Assembly: GCA_022340665.1 (NCBI GenBank)
Contig: JAJDNM010000147.1
Span: forward strand, 1-49,504
DNA from: Acidobacteriota bacterium
GTDB lineage: Bacteria; Acidobacteriota; Thermoanaerobaculia; Thermoanaerobaculales; Sulfomarinibacteraceae
Direction of reading: 5' to 3'
DNA length: 49,504 nucleotides
The notes below the pieces were generated by a model. The model worked only from the letters and a program-made list of their open reading frames with translations. It searched no databases and was not told the origin of the DNA. The position numbers were made by a program, and so were the translations under genes. Numbering within the stretch: position 1 is the first letter of the stretch; each line of letters begins with the position of its first letter. Shown piece after piece: positions 34,683 through 43,776 of this stretch.

Positions 34683-35641
34683 GACTCGATTTCGGCTTCT
34701 CGGATCGAACGGATGAAGACATCCTCGAGCGATGGCGACACGGGGCTCAGCTCAACTGGGGCAAAGCCCGCGGCGTCGAGCTGGTCGGCGATTGTCCGTC
34801 CCAATTCTGGCCGGTCGACAACCGCGTGGAGGTGATTCCCAAAGAGGGCCGCGTCGATCACGCCCGGAAGATTCTCGAGGTGCTCGAGGGCGCGGGGCGC
34901 GTCGCGGCACGCGATCTCGAGCACCGACCCGGAGGGGAAGATCTTCTTGAGCTGTGCGATAGTGTCGACCGCGAGCAGCTTCCCGGCGTGCATCAGGGCG
35001 ACGCGGTGACAGCGTTCGGCCTCGTCCATGTAGTGGGTGGTGACGAAGACCGTGACTCGCTCCGCCGAAAGGTCGTCGATCAGGTCCCAGAATCGGCGCC
35101 GCGCCTCCGGATCGACGCCGCCGGTCGGCTCGTCGAGGAATACCACAGGTGGGCGATGAAGAAGGGCGCACGAAAGGGCCAGCCGTTGCCGAAAGCCGCC
35201 GGGCAGATCGGCGACGATCGCATGGCGTCGTGACTCGAGTCCGGTGAGGTCGAGGGCCCATAGCCGTTGTTCGTCGTACTGCTTGCCCCAGAGCCCGTAC
35301 GTCCCGCCCCAGAAGCGGAGGTTCTCGTCCACCGTGAGGTCGCTGTAGAGCGAAAACTTCTGCGACATGTATCCGATGCGCATCTTGATCTCGGGCACCT
35401 GGGTATTGATATCGAATCCGGCCACCGTGCCCCGACCCTCAGTGGGTGCCAGCAGACCGCAAAGCATACGAATGACGGTGGTCTTTCCGGCGCCGTTGGA
35501 GCCGAGGAAGCCGAAGATTTCTCCTGGAGCGACCTCGAGGGAGACGTGGTCGACAGCTACGAAATCCCCGAAGTGGCGGGTCAGCCCATCTGCCGAGACC
35601 ATGATCTCGGGTTGGGCCGTGGCGGCGGAAGCCGTGGTCAC
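34679..35641 (-). CDS. ABC ATP-binding protein of drug-efflux pump (second half of YbhF-like pair)
   Basis: A 320-residue ATPase of the DrrA/YbhF class. Walker A is GSNGAGKTT, the signature reads LPGGFRQRLALS (a variant of LSGGQ), and Walker B/D-loop is PVVFLDEPTGGVDPEARR. A C-terminal domain of about 80 residues follows, as in DrrA proteins. The start is a GTG that overlaps the stop of the TolC-type gene. It pairs with the ATPase at 36960 to give two non-identical ATP sites. Confidence 0.93.
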   Translation of the reverse strand: MTTASAATAQPEIMVSADGLTRHFGDFVAVDHVSLEVAPGEIFGFLGSNGAGKTTVIRMLCGLLAPTEGRGTVAGFDINTQVPEIKMRIGYMSQKFSLYSDLTVDENLRFWGGTYGLWGKQYDEQRLWALDLTGLESRRHAIVADLPGGFRQRLALSCALLHRPPVVFLDEPTGGVDPEARRRFWDLIDDLSAERVTVFVTTHYMDEAERCHRVALMHAGKLLAVDTIAQLKKIFPSGSVLEIACRDAPRALEHLENLPGVIDAALFGNHLHAVVDRPELGRTIADQLDAAGFAPVELSPVSPSLEDVFIRSIREAEIES

Positions 35642-36969
35642 TGACCCACCGCCCGCAGGAGTGCCGCCTCGGCCATCCAGGCGCCAGCACGGGTCTTGAC
35701 CTGCGCAACCTCAGCGGCGCTCAGGTCGGCCTGGGCATCGAGTAGCTCGGACAGCATCGCCAGGCCGGCGGAGTATCGCTCACTCGACGCCTCCTCCCAG
35801 GCCACCGCGGCATCCGCCGCGGCGTCGGCCGATACAACCGCTTCAAGGGCCGACTCGAGTTGCAGGCGCGCGGTCGCAACCTCGAGGAGGATCTGGCGCT
35901 CGAGTTCGCCACGGTCATACTGGAGAGCGCGCTGTTCGGCGTGGACGGTGGCCACCTGTTCTCTGGTCCGACTTCCATCGAAGATCTGCCAACTGGCGCC
36001 GACACCGACTCGCCAGGAGTCGTTGACGACGTCCTCGAGGGGCAGGAAACGATGGTTGGGGCGCGCTACCAGCCATTGGCCAGTTGCGGCCACCGCCGGT
36101 TTTCGGTTCGAATTCACCGCCCGGGCCTGGACGCCGAGACCGTCAATTCGAGCATCGGTGATCCTGAGCTCGGGCCGATTCTCGAGGGCCGCGCGCTCGA
36201 GGTCGGCCAGAGCGCGTGGAGAGGCGGGAACGTGTTCGGTTCTGGCGTCTTTGAGAGTGATGAAAGCAACGGTCGTGTCGATTCCGAGCAGAGACCCGAG
36301 ACGCGCCAAGGCCTGCTTTTTTTCGTTTCGCGTCCGGATGAGATCGACCTCGGCTGCGGAATACCGTGCCTCGGCAGCAAACACATCGGCGTTAACTGCC
36401 ATACCTGCTGCGCGCAGGGCACGGGCGTCGTCGAGGAGACGCTGCGTGCGCGTGATCTGCGCCTCGGCGACGTCGACACCGGCCGCCGCCGCGACCGCGG
36501 CCCAGTAGAGCCTGCGCGCCTGGCTTGACAAATCGAGGGCAGTCAGCTTCTGCGACCACGTGGCTGCCGTCTCGTCGAACCGTGCGCCGTCGCGGCCTGC
36601 AGTAATCGCGCCGCCGGTGTAGATCGGCTGAGAAATCGACAGGTCGGCGCTGTACGTGTTCTCGATGCTTGGAAAGATCACAACCGGTGGCTCGGTAGGG
36701 CCGTTGATGGGTGCGGCAAACTCGGGGACGGAATTCTGCCGCTCGACTACCGCACTGATACTGACGACCGGCAAGCGGGCTGCGTCGGCGGCTTTGACCG
36801 AGGATTGTCGGGCCTCGACTCGCTCTTCAGCGGCGGATGTCAGCCTCGACGCCTCGATGGCCATCCTGGTTGCGGATTCGGCGTCGAGGGTCAGTGTTTC
36901 AACGCCGGCCGCATCCCCGGCGAGTGCGGTGACGGATGCCAGGATGAGGAAAGGGGTTTTCAGCTCCAT
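35638..36969 (-). CDS. TolC-family outer-membrane efflux channel
   Basis: A 443-residue protein with a signal peptide (LILASVTALAGDAAG). Two repeats of long coiled-coil helices carry typical OEP motifs: LDLSSQARRLYWAAVAAAAGVDVAEAQ and, later, GELERQILLEVATARLQLESALEAV. It forms the trimeric channel of the pump. GGAGG lies before the ATG at 36969, which overlaps the end of the ATPase gene by ten bases. A much longer open frame upstream is the ATPase gene read in another frame. Confidence 0.93.
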   Translation of the reverse strand: MELKTPFLILASVTALAGDAAGVETLTLDAESATRMAIEASRLTSAAEERVEARQSSVKAADAARLPVVSISAVVERQNSVPEFAAPINGPTEPPVVIFPSIENTYSADLSISQPIYTGGAITAGRDGARFDETAATWSQKLTALDLSSQARRLYWAAVAAAAGVDVAEAQITRTQRLLDDARALRAAGMAVNADVFAAEARYSAAEVDLIRTRNEKKQALARLGSLLGIDTTVAFITLKDARTEHVPASPRALADLERAALENRPELRITDARIDGLGVQARAVNSNRKPAVAATGQWLVARPNHRFLPLEDVVNDSWRVGVGASWQIFDGSRTREQVATVHAEQRALQYDRGELERQILLEVATARLQLESALEAVVSADAAADAAVAWEEASSERYSAGLAMLSELLDAQADLSAAEVAQVKTRAGAWMAEAALLRAVGQ

Positions 36970-37913
36970 GATGCCTCCGTTGCGTGACTGGCGGTCGCGG
37001 TCCGTGTGAGGTAGAGAAAGGTGTCCTCGAGACCGGCGGGGACCTCGCGGGTCGATTCGACGTCGATCTGCCTTCTGGCGAGCGCCTCGCGAATCGAGCC
37101 CCCGGGGTCGGTTGCTCCGACGAGGTGGGCGTGGAGAGTCGTTCCAAAGACGCTGACGTCGACGACCGAGTCCAGGGTTCTGAGGGCTTCGATTGCCGCT
37201 GCGCGAGGGCTCGCGGTGATCTCGATCACCGTGCCGGGCATCAGGTCGGGAATCTCCTGCGGTCGCGCGTCCGCGAGAATCGTGCCTTCGTGCATCAACA
37301 GCACTCGCGTGCACCGTTCGGCCTCGTCGAGGTACGGCGTGGCGATCAGGAGGGTCAATCCATCGCTCACGAGATCGGCGAGCAGTCGCCAGAACTCGCG
37401 TCGTGTCACCGGGTCAACGCCCGTCGTGGGCTCGTCGAGGAGTAGCGCGCGGGGTGAGTGGATGAGTGTGCAGGCGAGGGCCAGCTTCTGCTTCATGCCT
37501 CCGGAGAGGCGGTCGGCCAGGCGATCATGAAAGGGGGCCAGGCCGACCAGTTCGAGCAACTTTCGCCGGCGTGTCCGCCAATCGGGAACACCGTACATGA
37601 GGGCGAAGAATTGGATGTTCTCGTCTACGGTGAGGTCGCCGTAGAGGGCAAATCGCTGCGCGAGATAGCCGAGTCGAGTGTGGAGACTCCTTCGCTCGCG
37701 CCAGCAGTCTTCGCCAAATGCGGTCGCCGATCCGGAATCTGCTTGCAGCAGTCCTCCGAGGACGCGCAATGTGGAGGTCTTGCCGGCGCCGTCGGGACCG
37801 ATGAGGCCCACGACTTCGCCCGACCTCACCTCGAGGGATACACGGTGCACGGCCTCGTGGTTCCCGTAGCAGACCACCAGATCTCGCACCTCGAGCAGAG
37901 AGGCTGAGGTCAC
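36960..37913 (-). CDS. ABC ATP-binding protein of drug-efflux pump (first half of YbhF-like pair)
   Basis: A 317-residue ATPase starting with GTG. Walker A is GPDGAGKTS, the signature LSGGMKQKLALA, and Walker B LLLDEPTTGVDP, with a C-terminal extension that includes VPAGLEDTFLYLT. In E. coli YbhF the two ATPase halves are one protein; here they are separate genes with the channel gene between them. It starts nine bases before the adaptor gene's end. Confidence 0.93.
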   Translation of the reverse strand: MTSASLLEVRDLVVCYGNHEAVHRVSLEVRSGEVVGLIGPDGAGKTSTLRVLGGLLQADSGSATAFGEDCWRERRSLHTRLGYLAQRFALYGDLTVDENIQFFALMYGVPDWRTRRRKLLELVGLAPFHDRLADRLSGGMKQKLALACTLIHSPRALLLDEPTTGVDPVTRREFWRLLADLVSDGLTLLIATPYLDEAERCTRVLLMHEGTILADARPQEIPDLMPGTVIEITASPRAAAIEALRTLDSVVDVSVFGTTLHAHLVGATDPGGSIREALARRQIDVESTREVPAGLEDTFLYLTRTATASHATEASWS

Positions 37914-37922
37914 GCTGCCCTC

Positions 37923-38888
37923 TCAACCGAAGTAGGCGTCGGCTGGCATCCCGGGCTTGAAGATTCCCTTTGGATTGTCCAGTCGTACCTTGATCCGGAA
38001 GACCAGCTTGGCGCGCTCATCGGGAGTCTGGACGTTCTTGGGTGTGAACTCGGCCACCGACGAGATGAACGAAACGGCGCCTTCAAAGCTCTCGTCAGTT
38101 CCGTCGATGTGAACGGTCACTCTCTGGCCGAGCGTTACCTGTGAAAGGCTCGGCTCGTCGATCCAGACGGTCAGCCATGGCCGTCCGATGTCTGTGAGAA
38201 CCGCGATAGTGGCTCCTGGGGGGAGTACCTCGCCCGGCTCCGCGATCCGCGATGTAATGATGCCGTCCGATGGCGCAACGACGGTTGCATCAGAAATCTG
38301 CTGCTGGACCGCCGCCACCATCGCTTCCGCAGACGCGCGCTGAGCGCGGGCGGCCTCGATCTCCTGCCGGCGAGGTCCGGCTACCAGCTTGTCGAGCTGT
38401 GCCCTGGCCGCGGCGACGGAGCGTTCCGCAACCTCCAGACGAGTGGCGGCATCATCGCGTGACTTTTCGGTCGCCGTGCCTCGCTCGGCGAGGCCAGCGA
38501 GGCGGTCGAGATCACGGCGCGCCGCGTCGAGCTCGGCCTGAGACTGCGCAAGCTGATCCTCGGCCCGGCGGAGATCCTCGGCTCGGGTGCCGGCGAGCAG
38601 AAGGCGGAGCTGGGCATCAGCCGCCTCGGCGTTGGCCCGCGCCCGGGCCAGCTGATGCTCGGCGTCGATGGTCTCGATGCGGGCAACCAGGTCGCCGGTC
38701 GTCACGATGTCGCCCTCCTCGAGAGGAGCCTCGAGAAGCCGGCCGCCGATTTTTGACGCCAGGCGAACCTCGGTCGCCTCGATGTGGCCGGAGGCGTAAA
38801 TCGCCCCGTCGTTGTTGGTGTCTCGACATCCGACGGCAAGCAAAGAAGCTGCGAGCGCCGCAAGGTAGATGGAATTTTTTCGAGTCAT
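37923..38888 (-). CDS. HlyD/YbhG-type membrane-fusion lipoprotein
   Basis: A 321-residue periplasmic adaptor. The signal ends with lipobox LAVGC, so lipidation at C21 is likely. An N-terminal lipoyl half (IYASGHIEATEVRLASKIGGR) is followed by a long coiled coil (about 75-190), the second lipoyl half (DATVVAPSDGIITSRIAEPGEVL) and a beta domain. It connects the ABC-2 permeases to the TolC-type channel. Its start overlaps the TetR gene stop by four bases. Confidence 0.93.
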   Translation of the reverse strand: MTRKNSIYLAALAASLLAVGCRDTNNDGAIYASGHIEATEVRLASKIGGRLLEAPLEEGDIVTTGDLVARIETIDAEHQLARARANAEAADAQLRLLLAGTRAEDLRRAEDQLAQSQAELDAARRDLDRLAGLAERGTATEKSRDDAATRLEVAERSVAAARAQLDKLVAGPRRQEIEAARAQRASAEAMVAAVQQQISDATVVAPSDGIITSRIAEPGEVLPPGATIAVLTDIGRPWLTVWIDEPSLSQVTLGQRVTVHIDGTDESFEGAVSFISSVAEFTPKNVQTPDERAKLVFRIKVRLDNPKGIFKPGMPADAYFG

Positions 38889-39514
38889 GTAGATTCTCCA
38901 ATTCGCTCGATGGCAATGCCGTGGAGGAGGAGATCGGCGACGAACTCGCCCAGATCGGCGCCTTGAGGAAATTCGATTCCCGGATCGATTGTGGAAACCT
39001 GTTTTCGGAGGGGCGCGACGGCGCTGAGAAAAAGAGATGCGCCGACCAGTACGAGGTGTGTCATCACGGTGTCAGTGGCGCGGAATTCTCCGCGGCGAAC
39101 CCCGTCGGTCAACAGGTCTCGCACCGTTCCCAGTAGCCTCGCCATCCGCTCGAAAACCTCGGGCTGAAGGTACATACCGCCGGAGGCGAACTCCCGCAAC
39201 ATGATTCGTGGGTGGTCGGGAAGAGACTCCAGGGTCCGAGCCATGCCTGTGATCAGAGCTTGCAGCTGCTCGCGCGCGGAACCACCCATAACCAGAGTCC
39301 TGTTGAGCTCCTCCTCGATTCGATCGAAGTTGCGGCTCAGAACAGCGGCGTAAAGAGCCTGCTTGTTGCCAATGTGGTAGTAGAGCATGGCCTTGTTGAC
39401 GCCAGCTCGATGCGCAATCACGTCCACCCGTGCACCGGCAAAACCCTCATCGGCGAAGACGCTGGATGCGGCGTCGAGGATCTTTTGACGTGTCTGCGGT
39501 TGTCGTTCATTCAT
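38885..39514 (-). CDS. TetR-family repressor of the efflux operon (CecR/YbiH-like)
   Basis: A 209-residue TetR protein and first gene of the seven-gene operon. The HTH (ARVDVIAHRAGVNKAMLYYHIGNKQALY) is at about 25-52, and the C-terminal ligand domain resembles that of YbiH/CecR, which controls the ybh pump in E. coli. A perfect inverted repeat against its promoter (39528-39554) is its probable operator. Induction by the pump's substrate is inferred. Confidence 0.93.
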   Translation of the reverse strand: MNERQPQTRQKILDAASSVFADEGFAGARVDVIAHRAGVNKAMLYYHIGNKQALYAAVLSRNFDRIEEELNRTLVMGGSAREQLQALITGMARTLESLPDHPRIMLREFASGGMYLQPEVFERMARLLGTVRDLLTDGVRRGEFRATDTVMTHLVLVGASLFLSAVAPLRKQVSTIDPGIEFPQGADLGEFVADLLLHGIAIERIGEST

Positions 39515-39527
39515 CAGCAGTTGCCAC

Positions 39528-39554
39528 TAACCAGTTATTTTAACTAACTGGTTA
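39528..39554. promoter_or_regulatory. Operator of the efflux operon, perfect 10-bp inverted repeat
   Basis: TAACCAGTTA and TAACTGGTTA are perfect reverse complements separated by seven bases (TTTTAAC). It lies between the -10 element and the TetR start codon and would cover the transcription start. The AT-rich repeat is unlike the surrounding GC-rich DNA. Confidence 0.8.
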
Positions 39555-39556
39555 TT

Positions 39557-39585
39557 AAAATACGCTCCGAAGCTAGACCTGTCAA
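39557..39585 (-). promoter_or_regulatory. Sigma70-type promoter of the efflux operon
   Basis: On the minus strand, -35 TTGACA (39580-39585), a 17-base spacer and -10 TATTTT (39557-39562). This near-ideal promoter ends directly against the inverted repeat at 39528-39554, the layout of a strongly expressed but repressed gene. Confidence 0.75.
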
Positions 39586-39664
39586 CCTTTGATTTTCAGT
39601 TCTTCGAGAGTGGGAGCGAGATAGGGATAGGGAGCGCTTGGATGGTCCTGTAAACTCGAGACAA

Positions 39665-40993
39665 ATGAAGAAGAAAGTCCGGCAGGTGGTGACGCTGGCA
39701 CGGCGCTTTTCTTTCGGCGACGGCACGGATCGGAGTCTGCTCGAGCGTTTCCGCGAGAGATATGAAGAGCTCGCGTCGGAACAACGTCTCGAACTTTTCC
39801 ACTGGTTATCCGGGCAGTTCGAGGTTGGACTCGACACGCTCGAGGAACCGATGGCCAACCTTCGTAAGGCAACAGAAAACGATTGTGTCGCTTGGAATGA
39901 AAATGTGCGTGAGCTCAGAAAGGCGATCGCGTCGCCGAGGCAGCGTCTTTTGGAAGCCTTGATCAATACCACCGGCGGGATGGAGTTCGTGCTCGCGCTC
40001 CGCGCGGAGGTCATCGATGCTCAGCGATTGGGCGAAAAGGGGCTGGAGGCTCTCGAAGAAGACGTCGCGCATCTTCTCAACCGCTGGTGCCAGCATGGGC
40101 TCCTGTTCCTCGAGGAGATCGATCTCAGTGCGCCCTTCGAGACCATCCGATTTCTCAAGGAACGGGAGATGGTCCATCCCATGGTTGGTTTGGAGGAAAT
40201 GGGTCAGAGGCTCGGCGAGGACAGATTGTGCTTCGCCCTGTACCACGTCGCGATGCCCAAGGAACCGGTGGTCTTCATCGAGGTTGCCCTGAGCCGCGGA
40301 CTCATGGGTTCGATTCACGATGTCATAGATGACAGCGGTTCGGCGCGGGAACAAGTCAGTTCGCCCGACACGGCGATTTTTTACTCGATCAACAATACGC
40401 AGATCGGGCTTGCCGGCCTCGGCCTCGGCAAAGTGTTGATCATGCGTGTCACAGAGGCTCTCAGGGAGCGCCATCCGTCGCTCAAGACCTACGCCACCCT
40501 CAGCCCTATCCCGGGATTCTGGCCTCGTTACCTCCGTCCGATTCTCCAGGGCCGGGATGAGAAATTCGCCATCAAGCGAGCAGACGCCCTCAAGGTGTTT
40601 TCGGTCAAGTGCCAGGATGCGATCATCGGTCGACACAGCGAACTCGGAGGTGAGCCGGGGGATTTCGCGGAAATCTTGATTTCGGTGCTCGATCGATCAG
40701 ACTGGATCGACGATCCGGTCTTTCCTCAGCACCTGCGAAAGCCTTTGGGCGAGCTTGCCTTCACCTATATCGAACACGAGGAAGACCCGCGTGGCAGGCC
40801 GCTCAACCCCGTCGCCGGCTTTCACCTCGGAAATGGTGCGCGAGTGTCACGCAACAACGTCAATTTCGCCGCCAACACCTCCGAGCGTGGTCTCGGCGAA
40901 TCGTGCGGATTGATGGTCAACTATGTTTACTCGCAGAAGGCGCTGGCATCATTCGGTCGCGCCGTTCGATCACTCTTGCCATGGGGGAGATAA
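39665..40993 (+). CDS. Malonyl-CoA decarboxylase
   Basis: A 442-residue protein colinear with the MCD family. The N-terminal helical domain precedes HPMVGLEEMGQRLGEDRLCF (171-190), FYSINNTQIGLAGLGLG (239-255), TLSPIPGF with Ser280 (278-285), and NPVAGFHLGNGA with His387. The last two hold the Ser/His catalytic pair known from the human enzyme. It converts malonyl-CoA to acetyl-CoA, either to limit fatty-acid synthesis or to use malonate; no malonyl-CoA synthetase or matB-like gene is close. The ATG 39665 has a weak ribosome site; an in-frame TTG at 39638 is an alternative. Confidence 0.93.
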   Translation: MKKKVRQVVTLARRFSFGDGTDRSLLERFRERYEELASEQRLELFHWLSGQFEVGLDTLEEPMANLRKATENDCVAWNENVRELRKAIASPRQRLLEALINTTGGMEFVLALRAEVIDAQRLGEKGLEALEEDVAHLLNRWCQHGLLFLEEIDLSAPFETIRFLKEREMVHPMVGLEEMGQRLGEDRLCFALYHVAMPKEPVVFIEVALSRGLMGSIHDVIDDSGSAREQVSSPDTAIFYSINNTQIGLAGLGLGKVLIMRVTEALRERHPSLKTYATLSPIPGFWPRYLRPILQGRDEKFAIKRADALKVFSVKCQDAIIGRHSELGGEPGDFAEILISVLDRSDWIDDPVFPQHLRKPLGELAFTYIEHEEDPRGRPLNPVAGFHLGNGARVSRNNVNFAANTSERGLGESCGLMVNYVYSQKALASFGRAVRSLLPWGR

Positions 40994-41025
40994 TGCAACG
41001 GCGGCCAATGGGATCCAGAAGGCCC

Positions 41026-41083
41026 TTGACGGATCGGCTCCGCTAATTTACATTATACTGAATAGTTCGACCATCTGGTCTAA
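41026..41083 (+). promoter_or_regulatory. Promoter and imperfect operator of the second TetR operon
   Basis: A -35 TTGACG (41026-41031) with TACATT at 17 bases; a better -10 sequence, TATACT (41054-41059), has a 22-base spacing. Downstream, an 18-bp imperfect palindrome (41066-41083) has a core of GACCA-TC-TGGTC. Its place after the start region suits repression by the TetR protein encoded next. Confidence 0.45.
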
Positions 41084-41137
41084 CCATGAGGTAAAACCTT
41101 TCGGTCGAGGATTCGTATGGGATTTTGAGGACACGAA

Positions 41138-41761
41138 ATGGCACGGCCCCGATTTGCAAATCTTGACGTCGATACCAGGTATCGCATACTCGAAACGGCG
41201 GCGATGGAGTTCGCATCGCGAGGCTACCAGGGTGTTTCGCTCAACCAACTTCTCGATCGCCTCGGGATGAGCAAGGGCTCGTTCTATTACTACTTCGACG
41301 ACAAGGCAGATCTTTTCAGTACCGTGGCCGATCTTGCCTGGGCCATCTTCCTGCCTATCGAGGAATTCGACCTCGAGGAATTCAATGCCGAGAACTTCTG
41401 GCCGAGCCTCGAAGCTCTGATGCGCGAGATGAGATCACGAATCCGTGCAAACCCCTGGCTGGTCGGTTTCACCCGTCTGATGTACAACCCGCCGGACATT
41501 CCCGGAGTGTTGGATGCGCTGTCGGAGAAGTTCGCAGAAGCCAGGCAGTGGCAAGCAGAGCTGATCGAACGTGGTCAGGCCGTCGGGACCGTGCGCGACG
41601 ATCTTCCGGCCGGACTGCTCCAGGCGTTGCTGGTCGGAGCGGATGAGGCCGGAGATCGCTGGGTGGTCGAAAACTGGGAGCGGCTGGGTGAGGTAGAGGT
41701 GGAACGGATCTTCGACCAGGTTTTTGGCATTTTTCGACGCATGCTGGAGTCGCCGCCGTAA
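41138..41761 (+). CDS. TetR-family regulator of the envelope transport operon
   Basis: A 207-residue TetR protein. The HTH at about 28-50 ends with GMSKGSFYYYFDDKADLF. The C-terminal domain is acidic and shows no known ligand motif. It starts 55 bases past the palindrome at 41066-41083 and lies 26 bases before the LolA-like gene, so it probably controls itself and the five genes behind it. Confidence 0.92.
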   Translation: MARPRFANLDVDTRYRILETAAMEFASRGYQGVSLNQLLDRLGMSKGSFYYYFDDKADLFSTVADLAWAIFLPIEEFDLEEFNAENFWPSLEALMREMRSRIRANPWLVGFTRLMYNPPDIPGVLDALSEKFAEARQWQAELIERGQAVGTVRDDLPAGLLQALLVGADEAGDRWVVENWERLGEVEVERIFDQVFGIFRRMLESPP

Positions 41762-41787
41762 TCGGAAGTTGGACAAGTGGAGTGAAT

Positions 41788-42543
41788 ATGATTCGCAAAG
41801 CAGTAGTGTGCGCCGCTCTGTCGATGGCTGGAATCACGGCCTCGATTGCGGGTGCCGAGGATGCGAAGGAGATCGTCCGCGCTGCGATCGACAACTGGCG
41901 CGGCGAATCCTCCTACGGTGAAATGTCCATGACGATTCACCGTCCTTCGTGGGAGCGAACGATGTCGATGCGGGCCTGGACTCTGGGAACCGCGAAAACC
42001 TTGGTGCGGATTACCGCGCCAAAGAAGGACGCTGGAAACGGCACGCTGACGGTCGGCGACAACATGTGGTCGTTCGCGCCAAAGGTCAATCGGGTGATCA
42101 AGATTCCGTCGTCGTTGATGGGCCAGAGCTGGATGGGTTCGGACTTTTCCAACAAAGATGTCTCGCGTGCCGACGACATAGTCGACCAGTACGATCACAC
42201 CTTGGTCGGCACCGAGGAATCAGATGGACACACCGTTCACGTGATCGAGGCAATCCCCCACGAAGAGGCGGCCGTGGTGTGGGGCAGAGAGGTCCTGCGG
42301 ATCCGCGACGACGATGTCCTTTTGTCGCAGGAGTACTACGACCAGGATGGCGTTCTGGTGAAAACTCTCCGTACACTCGAAATCGGAGTCATGGATGGGC
42401 GCACGATCGCTGTCCGCCAGAGGATGGCGAAGGCGGAAACCGAAGACGAGTGGACCGAGTTCCGCATCGACAGTGTGAAGTTCGGCGTCGAGATCGCCGA
42501 CAACGTGTTCACCCGCTCCAACCTTCGAAACCCGCGTGATTGA
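41788..42543 (+). CDS. LolA-like outer-membrane lipoprotein-sorting protein
   Basis: A 251-residue periplasmic protein: signal peptide (1-21, ending SIAGAE), then a LolA/LolB-type half-barrel. Typical features are TLVRITAPKKDAGNGTL, NMWSFAPKVNRVIKIP and SWMGSDFSNKDV, as in the PF17131-type family adjacent to permeases. Members carry lipid or lipoprotein through the periplasm. GGAG five bases before the ATG at 41788 favours this start over a GTG six bases earlier. The following genes encode two FtsX-type permeases, an ATPase and an outer-membrane protein. Confidence 0.9.
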   Translation: MIRKAVVCAALSMAGITASIAGAEDAKEIVRAAIDNWRGESSYGEMSMTIHRPSWERTMSMRAWTLGTAKTLVRITAPKKDAGNGTLTVGDNMWSFAPKVNRVIKIPSSLMGQSWMGSDFSNKDVSRADDIVDQYDHTLVGTEESDGHTVHVIEAIPHEEAAVVWGREVLRIRDDDVLLSQEYYDQDGVLVKTLRTLEIGVMDGRTIAVRQRMAKAETEDEWTEFRIDSVKFGVEIADNVFTRSNLRNPRD

Positions 42544-42546
42544 GCG

Positions 42547-43776
42547 ATGAACATTACGCTCAAGATGGCCTGGAGGAACCTCTGGAGACGCAAGCGCCGG
42601 ACCTGGCTGACGGTTGGTGCGATGGTCTTTTCCAATGTCCTTCTCGTATTCATGATCTCTCTCCAGGTCGGGATGTACGGGATGATGATCGACAACACCC
42701 TCCGGGCCCAGACCGGTCATCTCCAGGTACAGGCGCCCGGTTACATCGACGATCACAGGATGCGGCAGGTGGTACCGGAGGTGAAGAAGCTCGCCAACGA
42801 TCTGCGGCGTGGTCTCGCGAGCGACGGAGTGGCTGCGCGAGCCTCGGCGTTCGCCTTGATATCGAGTACCGACAGAAGCTACGGGCTGCAGATCACGGGT
42901 GTGGAGCCGGACTTCGAGCCCCGGGTCTCGAGCTTGCCCGGACTGGTCAAGGACGGCAGATTCCTCGATGACGACCTCGCCGAGGAAATCGTCATCGGTC
43001 GCGTGCTGGCGCGGAACCTCCAGGTCGGGGTGGGAGACGAACTGACCTTCATAGGCAACGGCCGAGACGGGTCCTTTGCAGCCGCGGTTGTGACCATCGT
43101 CGGTATCTTCGAGAGCGGCATGGAGGATCTTGACCGCAGCTTGGCCGAGGTGCCCCTCGGTTTCTTCGACGACGTCTTCGCGATGGACGGCGCGGGACAT
43201 GCGGTGGTCGTGATGGCCCCTGGTCTGATCCAGGTCGGTCAAACCCGCTCGAGGGTCGAGGCTCTCTTGCCAGAGGACTCGGGGCTCGTCGTTCACGACT
43301 GGGATGAACTTCTGCCGGGTCTCAAGCAGGCCATTCAGGCCGATTTCACGAGCGCTTGGTTCATGTATGGAATCCTGATCGTGCTGGTCGCATTCAGCGT
43401 TCTCAACACCCAGCTGATGTCAGTCCTCGAACGCACGAAGGAGTTTGGCATCATCATGGCCCTTGGTGTGAAGCCGGGCCGGCTCGGCCGATTGGTGCTG
43501 CTGGAATCCGGCCTCATGGGCACCGTCGGTCTGGTTCTGGGGGTAGTTCTGGGCGCTGCCCTGGTGCTCTGGCTCGGATACCACGGGTTCTCGTATCCAG
43601 GGATGGAGGAAATGGCCGGGAAGTTCAACCTCCCGAGCCGCGTCTATCCGCAGGTGTCGTTCGTAGGGCTGCTCTTGGGACCTGTAATCGTTTTCATCGC
43701 GAGCGTTGTTTCCACGCTTTACCCGGCGTTCAAACTTCACTTCGTCGAGCCGGTCAAGGCCATGAGGGCAGTCTGA
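42547..43776 (+). CDS. FtsX/LolC-E-type ABC permease, first of the pair
   Basis: A 409-residue permease. A basic N-terminus (MAWRNLWRRKRRTWLT) precedes helix 1 (about 21-41), a large periplasmic domain (about 45-270), and three C-terminal helices. RTKEFGIIMALGVKPGRLGRLVLLES is the coupling helix. It resembles LolC/LolE, which extract lipoproteins from the inner membrane. It starts three bases after the LolA-like stop and overlaps the next permease by one base. Confidence 0.93.
   Translation: MNITLKMAWRNLWRRKRRTWLTVGAMVFSNVLLVFMISLQVGMYGMMIDNTLRAQTGHLQVQAPGYIDDHRMRQVVPEVKKLANDLRRGLASDGVAARASAFALISSTDRSYGLQITGVEPDFEPRVSSLPGLVKDGRFLDDDLAEEIVIGRVLARNLQVGVGDELTFIGNGRDGSFAAAVVTIVGIFESGMEDLDRSLAEVPLGFFDDVFAMDGAGHAVVVMAPGLIQVGQTRSRVEALLPEDSGLVVHDWDELLPGLKQAIQADFTSAWFMYGILIVLVAFSVLNTQLMSVLERTKEFGIIMALGVKPGRLGRLVLLESGLMGTVGLVLGVVLGAALVLWLGYHGFSYPGMEEMAGKFNLPSRVYPQVSFVGLLLGPVIVFIASVVSTLYPAFKLHFVEPVKAMRAV

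Noticed and set aside
36970-37314. Upstream extension of the TolC-type gene
   Set aside because: It is the ATPase gene read in another frame. The ribosome site and signal peptide at 36969 fix the start.
42220-43296. 358-residue minus-strand open frame
   Set aside because: It is antisense to the LolA-like and permease genes and has no motifs.
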